A program made the translations under genes and the position numbers. DNA of 64,000 nt from Locusta migratoria (lineage: Eukaryota > Arthropoda > Insecta > Orthoptera > Acrididae), in NCBI GenBank assembly GCA_026315105.1, contig CM048748.1, positions 476,497,150 through 476,561,149 on the forward strand, in the 5' to 3' direction. This document shows positions 32,657-43,048 of this stretch, one piece after another. The notes under the pieces were generated by a model, which saw only the letters and a program-made list of their open reading frames with translations, was not told the origin of the DNA and searched no databases. Within the stretch, counting starts at the first letter, position 1, and every line of letters starts with the position of its first letter.

Positions 32657-32828
32657 TGTAAACCTGTTGGACTAAACTGCTGTAGTCATCAGTTACTAGA
32701 CTTACCAACTACTTACACTACGAACAAGACACACTGACATGCATGCTCGATGGAGGACTCGAACGTGTAGAGGAACGAGCACAATAGCCTGGCGGATTAG
32801 ACCACGTGGTCATTCCGCAGGTCGGCTC
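32657..32828 (-). mobile_element. tRNA-headed SINE, variant head
   Basis: On the minus strand, a head with box A-like GAATGACCACGTGGTCTAAT and box B ACGTTCGAGTCCTCC is followed by a family B-like body. Short target duplication gacctgtt (32649-32656, 32829-32836). Confidence 0.75.
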
Positions 32829-32829
32829 G

Positions 32830-33118
32830 ACCTGTTCGCATAATTCTGCACGTGTAAGTTGTCGTCCCGTCTGTCGCAAAACTCTTCAGTTTCAGACAAG
32901 TCAGGGAGGTTGCTGTGCGACTTGCAGAGCATTCTGATTTCCACGCACAATGTGGGACGAGCGTTACCCTCTTGGAACAATGCATCACCTTCCTGTTCCA
33001 AATAGCTTGTGAGTACCACGACAGGTGGTACAATAGGTCGGGTTCTCATCGGCGAGTCTCCCCGAATTCTAGGGACGTCCCCGAGCGGCAGGCATTGGGC
33101 GGCGATTGGCTGTAGCAC
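32830..33118 (-). pseudogene. Tc1-like transposase fragment, second family
   Basis: Minus-strand residues YLEQEGDALFQEGNARPTLC correspond to the FLQQ...LFQQDNARPH block (second catalytic Asp changed to Gly), and LPDLSETEEFCDRRDDNL corresponds to SPDLSPIEHVWD..GR.L, with the Glu region altered. It is related to the fragment at 55838-56020 but differs from the Tc1-like copies at 3465 and 16005. No terminal repeats were found. Confidence 0.68.
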
Positions 33119-34518
33119 TGGCGGTCATGCGCCAAAACCATAATCATATTTTTATTAATATTTAAAAACTAATTATTTATTCAATGTCAAACTCAATTTA
33201 GAACACACCTCAAAGCTAAGCTGTCCCCTGACTACACAAAACATATTAACTATGGAACGAAGGCAGCCTTGCATCGAGCCGCCACACTTCATTTCAGTAC
33301 ACGTACTTCAAGGAGTAACATAAGACACAATTATCAATTTCAGTACAGAACACGCACTCGCAGGATTAACATGTCGCATACAAAGGCGGTCATAGAAATT
33401 GTTTAATCAATCCAGAACAAGCGAAATGAGTTTATATTTACTTTCAGTTAAGACAACGTGTCAATTAGATGTTATTATGCAGATTGCTAGTTTTCTGCAT
33501 TCTTTAAATAAACTAGATGGCTTCCAACATGAACTTAAGTGTTATTTCGTAATTAGATCAGTTCCTGCCAATATTCTAACAATTTCCGCCTCTTTCAGGA
33601 ACTCCGACCTGCATGCTATCATCTGCGTGGGAAATCTATAGAAGACGTCATATTGGTGAACGTTTAGAGTTTTACTCTTCACCCAGTACAGTGGGGAGTC
33701 ACTACAACCCTCGCGTTCACTATCATTCCGGTAGAAACGCAAACTGTTGTGTGTCATCCATGGCAACAGGAAGGAAGACAGAAAATAATGTACGACAGGT
33801 TTAAACACAATCCCCTGTAGACGTTCTTCCCGTTGTAAATTAAAGGCAGGCTTTAGGTGTGCGTGCCTGTAGCGTCAATGCTAGTAATCAGTTGAGAACA
33901 GTTCGTGTCAGTACTGCTGGGCTCACAAACTCTCTTTCCTGTGTCGTTGTGGCTGTATGATCTGCCACTGCTGCCCTTACGGTGCGAATATCTTGACGGA
34001 CGTCTGTGCTGCGTGGACGTCTAGAATCTCATCTATGAGTGTGAGATTGATCACGCAGGACTGATGATGCAGGACATGTGACAAGTCTCCGAAAGGACCA
34101 TCCTGCCACTCGGGAGGACACAATTTGACCCCTCTCAAACTTCCACTGTTTGCTTCACATATTAATGTAACACTCAGCCTTATGCCGGTAAGCATTCTCT
34201 AATAACCGTTTCGTGACCAGTGATACATGTTTGTCCCACATACGATTTTGTGTACCTGAGTTCACAGGGATATAAAAATCCCACATTTGTTGGTGATACC
34301 ATTTAGTGTGGAGTACATCAATAGTCTGGTGTCAAGTAGCTTGTTGTTTGGCGTCCATGGCGCTCCTTATCGCTTATTTGGTTCAGTTGTGCAAAGAGTA
34401 ATTCGTGGTTTGGAAAGTTTATGTTCTATTTTGTCTTGTATGAAGTAGATAAGGTCAGCAATGGTATTGTGGTAACTCAAACCTCTCCCTGAATAACCCC
34501 CCACTCTGCGGTAAAATA
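33119..34518. other. no gene recognised
   Basis: Mixed composition. Frames of 60-90 codons show no motif. The stretch 33950-34200 resembles dispersed locust repeat sequence in style, but I cannot name it. Confidence 0.35.
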
Positions 34519-35475
34519 AATTAAAAATGTTGTTGTGGTTGTGGTCTTCAGACCGGAGAATGGTTAGATGCATCTCTCCACCCTACTCTATGTTGAGCAA
34601 GAAGCCTCTTCACCTCCTCATAAGACCTGCAACCTACATCCATTTGAATCTGCTTACTGTATTCATCTCTTGGCCTCCCTCTGCGATTTTTACACCACAC
34701 GCTTCCCTCCATTGCTAAATTTACAATTCCTTGATGTCTAAGAATGTGACCTACCAATAGAACCCTTCTTATTGTGAAGGTATGCCAGAAATTCCTTTTC
34801 TCCCCAATTATATTCAGTAGATCTTCATTACTTATGCGATCCACTCACCTAATAATCAGCATTCTTCCGTAACACCACATTTCAAAAGCCTTTATCCTCT
34901 TCCTCTTCACACTGTTTATCGTCATGTTTTGCTTCCATTCAAGGCCACCCTCCACATAAATGCCTTCAAAAAGGACTTCCTAACACTTGAATTAATATTC
35001 GATGTTAACAAATTTCCTTTTTTTAGAAACGCCTGTCTTCCCTTTGCCTTTCTGCATTTTAAATTCTCTGTACTGCGACCATCATTTGTTATTTTACTGC
35101 CCATGTAACAAAACTCATCTATCACCTTTATTGTTGCGTTACCTAATTTAATACCTTTATCATCGCCCAATTTTCTTACACTGCACTCCATTACCCTTGT
35201 TTTGCTCTTGTTAATGTTCATCTTATACGCACCTTTCAGCACACTGCCCATTCCGTTCAGCTGCTCTTCCAGGTCCTTTGCTGTCTCTGACAGAATTACT
35301 ATGTCGTCGGCAACACCGAATGTTTTCATTTCTTCACCCTGAACGTTTTATTCCTTCTCGAAATTTCTCCTTACTTTCCTTTATAGCCTGCTCATTTTAC
35401 AAATTGAATAGAATTTGAGAAAGGCTACAACCCTGTCTTACTCACTTCCCAACCACCGCGTCCCTTTAATGCCCT

Positions 35476-37814
35476 TGTAAGATCACCGTTGAATGTAATA
35501 TTAACTCTAGCTGAGGGGAGCCAGTTAAAAATTTACTTTAAGCATATAACAATGGCCGTAAAACCACCTAAAGGATTCGCGGGAACTACTGACTACATAC
35601 TACAACATTATCTTGTTCGCTGGCCCAGAATTTACAACTGACTCAAATTTTACTTTAGCAGCAGGAAGACAAAGAGACGGTTGCCAACATACGTCGTAGA
35701 TCACGAGAATTACACACAATCATTGATATACAAGCCACCCCAAATAAAACAAGTTTGTGAAGGTAGCTGTGAGAAAATTTACCGCGCAATGGAATTAAAA
35801 ATATGATAGCTTGCATCTGAATTTGTTCTCAGCACTGGTGAAAACCAACATTACATAAAAAAGGAAGGTATTCGTTAACTAATATTCATAATTACGAAAA
35901 ATTTTCACTGATAATAAATTATTTATTCACTTCAAACATGAGCAAATGGGGCCACCAATTTCATTAAACAATAAAAATATATGCCCCATTTAAAATAACT
36001 TAAAGTAATTTGAACTGAACGTCGTCGGAGGAGGGATTTACAATCGACAAGCATTCAACCACTCACACGCGCGAAGCAAAGCGAAACTCACCCAACGTAG
36101 CGTGCTGATACGAAGCAGAAGTCGGTGCCGCTATCGTACACGAAGTTCAGCGAACCAGGATGTACCGCACAACACCAGAAAAATTTCATTCAATCAAACC
36201 GTGATCATGCAGAATTATTGAGACACACGGCACGTGTCTGCTACATTACATATTCGCACCCCACTGAAGGCGAAGTGCTTAAAGATCGCATTCATTTCAA
36301 CAAAAACCAGCGGAATCACAGATACGAAGCAACATTACACAATAGGAAGGCACTGGTGTGTGAGCAGTGGCCAGAACTCAAGTGACTAGCTATAAACCCT
36401 CTAAGTCGGAGTTCGGAGCCTCGTGGTTCCTAAAACCAGTAAAAATATAAATATTCAATTTCTGAAAATAAAGAAAAATAGCTAAGGCATGCAACCCTTA
36501 GAAATGCGTAGGTTATCATGAGCAAGCTAAAGGAATGCAATCAGACGCGATTAGGAAGGTTTTACACGGATCTTCCAAAATCAGAAAAGTGGAGTAAATT
36601 CAAAGTCGGGGTAAATCAACTAAGAAATACATTATGCAGCCCCTAGAAATACGTAGTATTTCATAAAGAAGCTAATAAAGGGTGTCGTACAAGGCTAGAA
36701 GAGAATTTATTGGGTGAGTCTGAGTGCAAGTTCGAGTTTGGAAACGAAACAATTTAAAAATAGACGGAGAGGAGATCGCGAAGTACTAATGGAAATCATA
36801 AAGATACATGCATAATTTCTTGCCTGAAGAGCATAGAAACAGACACAGGGGTAGCTGAAGGCTTTGTTCTAAGAACACACCACGTGGATTACATATCACT
36901 CGCGGAAGGAGGAACCGTAAAAGAACATTTCACATGCATTACACAGAATAAAAATATCCCCGCATATTATTCGCGTTCCATAAAGCTAGAAAGAAATTAA
37001 ACAGAGTTCATACACCGCCAGCTAGTCTCATACAGTTTACCGATTCCCAGCCGTTATCAAACCGAATTAGTTGCATATTCACTGCGTTTGCCTATGCAAA
37101 TTCATCGAAAGGAAATTGAATACATTTCCGTACATGATCGGAGAAACTTATGCCGAAAAATGAACGTAAAATCTGAAGTCTAACAAACCAGACAACGGAT
37201 CGCCACCATCTCAAGGGAGGAAAGAAAATCCAGAACATTTTACCAGGTCGAAGCCATAGAATGTCCAGATCGGCCGCCCAGTCCCCTGCACCACCGGAAA
37301 TTGGTAGAAACCCCTGGAAAAACTGAGGTGGTGGGGAGAGCTGAAACTCGCGCGTCTTGCCGAGGCTTGCTAACCTGGCATTGCCAACCTAAATGGTAAG
37401 CAAAGGCTGGAGGAACCTCTTTGGTAGCATCAAAAGCAGAGGTTGGTAACGAAGTCAGAGAACACTAGTAGCGAACAGCCAGCAGCCGATGAAGAGAATT
37501 CTCATACGTACACGCAAAATCCCATGATAGAAGATGCTCATACCTGCACATACAGAATAAAGCAAGTACACATTCTCACAGGGACAGTGGCGTCACGGAG
37601 AAACCGTTCATATTGCCACCTTCATTGACACAATGACAAATTATTATCATAATAAAATCCGAACAATATTACAGAAACTAACATTTAAAAACGTGAACAC
37701 AATGATAAATTATTAGCATAATATATTCCCAGCAATGTTACAGAAACTTACATTTTAAAAATCTTGAAATGAAATGCTATTCCTCATACCTCCGATCGAG
37801 AGGGGTTCTTGTTA

Positions 37815-37856
<42 letters not shown>

Positions 37857-37917
37857 GTGAGCTTAGATAAGTTACAAAGTTAAAAACATAAGGAACACGG
37901 CAGACTGCCGTCTTTCA
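35476..37917. mobile_element. unidentified 2.44-kb insertion inside an RTE-like LINE
   Basis: Its limits come from the RTE sequence, which resumes exactly on the other side. The insert can be read as starting TGTAAGATCACC and ending GTCTTTCA, with a possible 5-bp duplication ccctt/cactt. No long frame is present, no transposase or RT motif was found and no terminal inverted repeat is visible. An A31 run at 37818-37848 and a CGGCA-GAC-TGCCG hairpin (near 37898-37910) lie at the right end. Internal duplications occur (37628-37765, and a weaker pair near 36479 and 36618). TG...CA ends and a ~5-bp duplication would suit a non-autonomous LTR-type element, but paired LTRs were not seen. Confidence 0.55.
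37628..37765. repeat. 69-bp tandem duplication
   Basis: Two diverged copies (37628-37696, 37697-37765) share ACACAATGAYAAATTATTA and ATRTTACAGAAACT. Confidence 0.7.
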
Positions 37918-38169
37918 CACTTCAACTCTGATAACGGCTGTCTGGTTTCTGTACAAGTTGCAAATAACCTTCCGTTCGCTATATTTTACTTCTGCTGATT
38001 TCAGAATTTGAAAGATTGTATTCCAATCAACATTATTGAAAGCTTTCTTCAAATGTACAAAAGCTGGAAGTGTAGGTTTGCCTTTCCTTAATCTATCTTC
38101 TAAGATAAGCCGTAAAGTGAGTATTGCCTCCCGTGTTCCTGCATTTCTCCTGAATCCTGAATTAAAAAT

Positions 38170-39290
38170 ATGATGAGAAATTATGAGACTAGGCTGCAAT
38201 GGTAATTGGATTCAAGGGATTGATTTGACAGCATGACAGTTTACACAGAGGATTACCACATGTAATATAGTTTTATTCATTAAAAGATTTGGAAAACAAT
38301 AATGTCAGTGCCGATTAGACTGTGCGTGGACACGACTCAGATATGAACGGGGAATGGGGAGGTGGTTCCTTATCTCGTCAACTTTAACCTCCGAGCGAAG
38401 TCGTCACAAAGTACCGCGTCTGCCAAGGCTTCTTCTCCGCTTCTCCGGCGTCGGATCAAGCGTCCTCTTCATCCGTTTCTCACCAAGAGAAAGAGATGAT
38501 ACTTGCGAACTGGCGTCTTTGCCAACGTTTCAAGGGTGTTGTTTTTATTTTCTGAACTCATTCTTGGCTCAAAAGACTGTACTTTGTGGCAGCTGTCTGT
38601 GTTAGGCGTGTCTGGCTTGCCATTTATCAGGTTCCTTCTCCCTGGCCAGAAGCATTGTTTTGGAGGAACCACTTTATCTACACTGCAAGCCACCCTCTCT
38701 CCCACTCACACACGTGAACACTGCAGGGATTTGATTGCCTACTTCCCGTTTGCAGGGGTCCTAGGTTTATTTCTGATTCCGTCGCTTTTTTGGAAACGAC
38801 TCCTCTGGTATCTGCAGACGAGGTCTTTCACTGCCCGCACGCTATTGTGTCGGTTTCGTTGTACGGGCGTCTCTTCCCTGCGTCTGATGTCGCCATTTAT
38901 CTGCAGGCTTCTCAGAATCAGGCTGGTTTCTCCGTGTAGGGGAGAGCGGGGAGATGCCGTGCACGTAAGCAATTCTTCACATATTTCGTATTTTTCGAAT
39001 TTAATTGAAATGTTAAACATCTTTTTTGGTCAAGAAATCATTGCCCTACACGTTTATGGCTTCACTTTGCTATATTAAATCTATTTACGTTCCTACAGCT
39101 GTCTTACAAAAGTTTTACGTTGCACGGTACTACCTCGAGGGGTGGGGTAATATACCTTACGATACACCATAGCACATAATATGACAAAAACTCTGTAAAA
39201 ATAAATCAAATTAAGATATTCAAAATTCAGAATTTATTTGGAATTGAAAAACATTAAATTTACAACTTATTAAAGTTTATAAGGACAGAA
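38170..39290. other. no gene recognised
   Basis: A 191-codon frame (38503-39078, plus) has a low-complexity, Leu/Phe/Arg/Ser-rich composition with no family resemblance and overlaps open minus-strand frames. I treat it as chance. A GAGGGGTGGGG block is near 39136. Confidence 0.35.
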
Positions 39291-39299
39291 AATCCTTTT

Positions 39300-39720
39300 A
39301 CTGGTAAAACTTAATTATTGTATTATGGTGTCCACTTGTCTCTGAACACATTTAACCCTTGTCTTAATGGCAGTAGTCGCAAATATAGTTTTCAGCTGTG
39401 TAACATGCACTACACTCTGAATGAACCCATCCACTGCAAACCACACATCGAAACAACAGCTCCCTGCTTTTTCCCAAACTCTCCGCAAAGCATGCAAACA
39501 GAGTCGTCGTCCCTAAAACTTACATTTTTGCTCGTAACACTAGTTTCGCCTAAAGGGTCATCTTCATCAGTCTCATCGTCACTTCAAAGTTTGTGCAATA
39601 GTAGAAGCAAATAAACATCCGTCGAAGAATCAAAACAAAGATTCCGTCGACATTTCTTTGTTTCAAATATTTGGCATCTTTTCTTTGTAGCAAACTGCAA
39701 ACTTTCTAAACTCGCTTTTC

Positions 39721-39763
<43 letters not shown>

Positions 39764-40210
39764 TACAAATGTTTGTACAACTTATGGGACTTAACTACGG
39801 GGTCATCAGTCCCTACGCTTACAAACTACTTATGAACTAGCTAGGACTAAACACGGCACAAATATCCATGCCTGAGGGGGGATTCGAACCCCCGACCGTA
39901 GTGGCCGTGCTGACCGTGACTGGAGCGCCTCAGTCACTCGGCCACCGCGTCCGGCCTCGCTTTTTCCCTTAGGCTTTTAGCACTGATTTTCTTTCTCTAC
40001 TTATAAATTTTGCTCTTGTGTTATCTGCTGCTTTTTGTAAACTAGCTTTGTTAGGAATGCATCGGGCACGGTATTGCTCCGAGACAACATGACTCACCAT
40101 TTTTAATTCTAAGCCAACAGTCACGAAATTTAACGTCCAACATTTACTGTTTAAAAGAAGATCAAGAAATTCGTAATTAAACAGAGCAATTTCAAATATC
40201 GTTGCTTTTA
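39300..40210 (-). pseudogene. transposase-like protein C-terminus with PHD-like zinc finger
   Basis: Read on the minus strand: LELKMVSHVVSEQYRARC, IPNKASLQKAADNTRAKFIS (near 40100-39975), then across the SINE insertion ASLESLQFATKKRCQIFETK, an acidic linker SDDETDEDDPLGETSVTSKN, RDDDSVCMLCGEFGKKQG and, after a frameshift, LLFRCVVCSGWVHSEC...AENYICDYCH and a stop near 39365. The CxxC...CxxCxxWxHxxC...YxCxxC order is the PHD-like finger found at the C-terminus of many insect pogo/jerky-type transposases. It could instead be a fragment of a host zinc-finger gene. The SINE and a frameshift make it inactive. Confidence 0.55.
39721..39955 (-). mobile_element. SINE family A with 40-nt T tail
   Basis: Family A SINE flanked by ctcgctttt (39711-39719, 39956-39964). 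Directly after the ACATTTGTACAT end, the minus strand carries about 40 T (A-run at 39722-39761 on plus). The usual tail has five to seven T. Confidence 0.9.
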
Positions 40211-40800
40211 ACATATTTCGCTCACTTCTGGAGTTATTTTCTTCAGATATTATAAGGAAACAGTCGAAATCAGTTGAAACCGGTTGTCGAAAGACGTCTA
40301 GAACGCTCTAGACCCTCTGTATGGGATTATACTTAGTTCCACTACGCGTCGCTGTTTGCTCTCTCTGGGAGACTGGACAGAGCGGTGCTCGTCAGTACCC
40401 CCTGTACGGCAGTGCCATACATTCTGACGAGAGAGCCGCGGCAGTTGGCCAGGCTGGAGAGGGGGGCGCTGGCAGTGGGGCGCCTCCTGCTTTTGTCGGC
40501 AGGCAGCGCACACGCCTTCTATCTGTTCCCGCTGGCTCCCTCGCCTGCCCCTGGGCCGGCTGGATGCTGGCCAATGCTTCCTTCAACGAAGTCACTGACC
40601 AAGAGCATCCCCAGCGGAAATATTGCAGTATTTATTGTTTTCTTTAGTTTGTTTGCTAGAAATTTACAGGTTTATGCACGTGTTTATTGGTAAATCAGTT
40701 CTACATTCCTGGTTTCCTTGTGGCCTATGTTTACACAAGTTTATTTAGTGCTTTGATTTTATCCATTATAAAATAGGTTTTGAAAGCCTGCGACTGTGAG
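40211..40800. other. GC-rich patch, no gene seen
   Basis: 40370-40600 is GC-rich with frames of up to 108 codons on both strands. The codon patterns are typical of GC-rich shadows and no domain is recognised. Confidence 0.35.
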
Positions 40801-41032
40801 ATAAATGGATTTTTTTTTTTTATAAATAACAATACTGCTACCAGTGACGATTTTTTTTAATTTATTAGCACGACGCGTTTCCAGAAGAAATTCCCATCTT
40901 CAAGTACGTTATTCGTGCTGTTTCATTTTATTTATGATGTTTTGAGTGCGTGAGTGCCTGCTTCATTGTGCTGTCGTTGCGTTTTCGTCTGGTCCATCTG
41001 TGGCAGCTCTCACACATGTCAAACATAACAAA

Positions 41033-41066
<34 letters not shown>

Positions 41067-41413
41067 TATTTATTTTTTTGCACTCAAGTACATCAGTTGT
41101 CACAAAAACAAGCACACATATAAATAAACGTATGTTTGTTTTTGTGACAACTGATGTACTTGTGGGCAAACAAAAATTAAAATATGTGTGTGATGTTTGA
41201 CATGTGTGAGAGCTGCCACAGATAGACCAGACGAAAACGCAACGACAGCAGAATGAAGCAGGCACTCACGCACTCAAAACATCATAAATAAAATGAAACA
41301 GCACGAATAACGTACTTGAAGATGGGAATTTTTTCTGGAAACGCGTCGTGCTAATAAATAAAAAAAATCGTCACTGGTAGCAGTATTGTTATTTATAAAA
41401 CAAATCCATTTAT
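40801..41413. repeat. long palindromic (foldback) element
   Basis: Ends ATAAATGGAT and ATCCATTTAT. The arms share ATAACAATACTGCTACCAGT, TAGCACGACGCGTTTCC, a TTCCCATCTTCAAG block, and TGCCTGCTTCATT...GCTGTCGTTGCG on opposite strands. A second, smaller palindrome sits at the centre (ACAAGTACATCAGTTGTCAC-type arms, 41085-41165). A (TTA)n tract (41035-41065) interrupts the left arm. No coding capacity. Confidence 0.9.
41035..41065. repeat. (TTA)n microsatellite
   Basis: About ten TTA units inside the left arm of the palindrome 40801-41413, absent from the right arm. Confidence 0.92.
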
Positions 41414-41444
41414 ATAGTGATTTTTGACTATATTTGTATAAAAA

Positions 41445-41782
41445 TGTTTATATAACACACACTTACTTCAACCAAGATCGCTAGTTTATTTCCTGTTTTT
41501 CTTACCAGTTTCGATAAACTATGTCATCATCTTCAGAAACAATTTTTTCTATAACAATTATCTTCTATTTTCACTGCAAAACGTCATAAAGATTGTTTAA
41601 TCTATAAAGTCCTTGTTCGTAGTTTTAAGAGAGTTTTGCAGTGAAAATAAGAGAAAATTGTTATATAAATAATTTTTTCTGAAGATGATGACATAGTTCA
41701 TCGAAATCGGTAAAAAATAATAATAAAACAACAACTAAACCAGTGATCTTCGTTGAAGTAAGTGTGTTTTATATAAATTTTC
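41445..41782. repeat. long palindromic (foldback) element
   Basis: Arms of about 150 bp: the left has ATATAACACACACTTACTTC and TATGTCATCATCTTCAGAAA, the right the complements. It lies only about 30 bp from the previous palindrome but is unrelated in sequence except for the CTGAAGATG...CGAAA motif. Confidence 0.85.
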
Positions 41783-42496
41783 GTCACTTGCCATAGGCAT
41801 AGTATGCCACTTAGCTAAAAATGTTTAGAGGTATTTGTTTATTCGGTTCTATAATATTAAATAATTTTTCTTGATTCTCTCGGGAAAAACATCATAATTT
41901 AGGTGGATGCTTGTTACTGTTATATATTGGAAGCCATGACATTGAATTCAATTGCTTCGTTGGAAACTGAGTAGATGAACTGGAGCTGACACTCGCAGAA
42001 CACACAAAGATAATAAATTATATAACTTTTGGGAACATCTTCTCATTTTCTGTTTCTAGAAATATAGAGACTAACAAAAGAAGAAGTTCTGAACTACTCT
42101 TTTTCGTTGCGAAGAGGCAGCAGTAAAACATTTTCCAACAGGGAGCACAAAGAGGCGACATAGGCAATGCAGCAGACCGGAGAAAGTGACACGGACAAAC
42201 GTCATACACAGCTACTGCAAAGTACCACCCTGCAGTTACCTATTTCTTGGAAATTTCAATAATATTTTAAATTCTGAAAAAATAAATATGTTTGACATAA
42301 TAATGGTAGTGTATTCTCATTTGTACAGAGCCAAATACCTACTAAAAACATTGGTTTCCTAAGTCTACTTCTCGTCGAGACCAGAGGGACGAGCTTATAC
42401 TACATGTAATAATTGTAAAACTATAAATAACAACTGAAATTTAGAAACATGGCCTGGCTCACAACCCATTACAAAATCAGTAAACCAGTTGCTACA
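41783..42496. other. no gene seen
   Basis: AT-rich with short frames only. Confidence 0.4.
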
Positions 42497-43048
42497 GTTG
42501 TTGTTGTTGTGGTCTTCAGTCCGCAGACTGGTTTGAAGCAGCTCTCCACGCCACCCCGTCCTGTGCAAGTCCCTTCATCTGAGAAAAACTTCGGCAACCT
42601 ACATCCTTTTGAATCTGCGTACCCTAATCGTCCCTCGGCCTATCTCTACGATTTTTACCCCACACACTTCCTTCTAATGCTAAGTTGACGATTCCTTGAT
42701 ATCTCAGAGTGTGTCCCACCAGTCTATCCCTTCTCTTCGTCAGGATATGCCAGCCGGCCGTGGTGGCCGAGGGGACTGAGGCACTCCTGTCACGGTCTGC
42801 ACGGTCACTACGGTCGGGGGTTCGAATCCCTCGGGCATGGATATTTGTGCCGTCCTTAGTTGTAAGTAGTTCATAAGTAGTTTGTAAGTTTAGGGACTGA
42901 TGACCCCGTAGTTAAGTCCCATAGACTCTACGAACATTTGAACATTTTTTAGGATATGCCAGAAACTTTTTTTCTCTCCAATTTGGTGAAGCATCTCCAC
43001 ATTAGTTACGTGATCTACCTATCTAACGTTCATCATTCGTCTGTAGCG
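42497..43048 (-). mobile_element. RTE-like LINE 3' end, split by a SINE
   Basis: The minus-strand 3' end of an RTE-like element. On plus it begins with the GTTGTTGTTGTTGTGGTCTT tail and extends to TCATTCGTCTGTAGCG. Coding remnants correspond to the last ~100 residues of the polyprotein, heavily diverged. The SINE at 42754-42950 lies inside it. Confidence 0.82.
42754..42950 (+). mobile_element. SINE family A
   Basis: Perfect 12-bp target duplication aggatatgccag (42742-42753, 42951-42962) from RTE sequence. A 4-nt deletion after box B is the main difference. Confidence 0.94.

Larger units (their letters stand above)
34529..38159 (-). mobile_element. RTE-like LINE, 5'-truncated, split by a 2.44-kb insertion
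   Basis: One RTE-like insertion flanked by a perfect 10-bp target duplication aattaaaaat (34519-34528, 38160-38169). On plus, its 3' end is at 34529 (a CAA-type tail seen as GTTGTTGTGGTTG) and its 5' truncation at 38159. RTE sequence at 34529-35475 and 37918-38159 is collinear. The 35476-37917 block between them is foreign. Confidence 0.88.
34548..38159 (-). pseudogene. RTE-like reverse transcriptase, interrupted
   Basis: From the 5' side (high coordinates): GTREAILTLRLILEDRLRKG, then LPAFVHLKKAFNNVDWNTIF (the catalytic Asp of the F-D-FDNVDW block reads H-LKKAFNNV, so one key residue is altered), and LYRNQTAVIRVE (37915-37960). The insertion follows. Then VRQGC in a shifted frame (near 35440), FGVADDIVILSETAKDLEEQ (FADD region altered to VADD, 35290-35329), NINKSKTRVMECSVRKLGDD, GSKITNDGRSTENLKCRK (near 35060-35110), a frameshift, and WRVALNGSKT. 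The tail RNFWHTFTIRR...GKNRRGRPRDEYSK is at 34548-34844. Clearly inactive. Confidence 0.85.

Noticed and set aside
28754..35475. Two RTE copies (28754-29668 and the part ending at 35475) appeared to share the same 5' end, suggesting a short subfamily
   Set aside because: The second copy continues at 37918-38159 beyond an insertion, proven by its 10-bp target duplication (34519-34528, 38160-38169), so the apparent shared start is an accident.
38503..39078. 191-codon open frame on the plus strand
   Set aside because: No recognisable domain, biased Leu/Phe/Arg/Ser composition, and the opposite strand is also open. No splice or promoter evidence.
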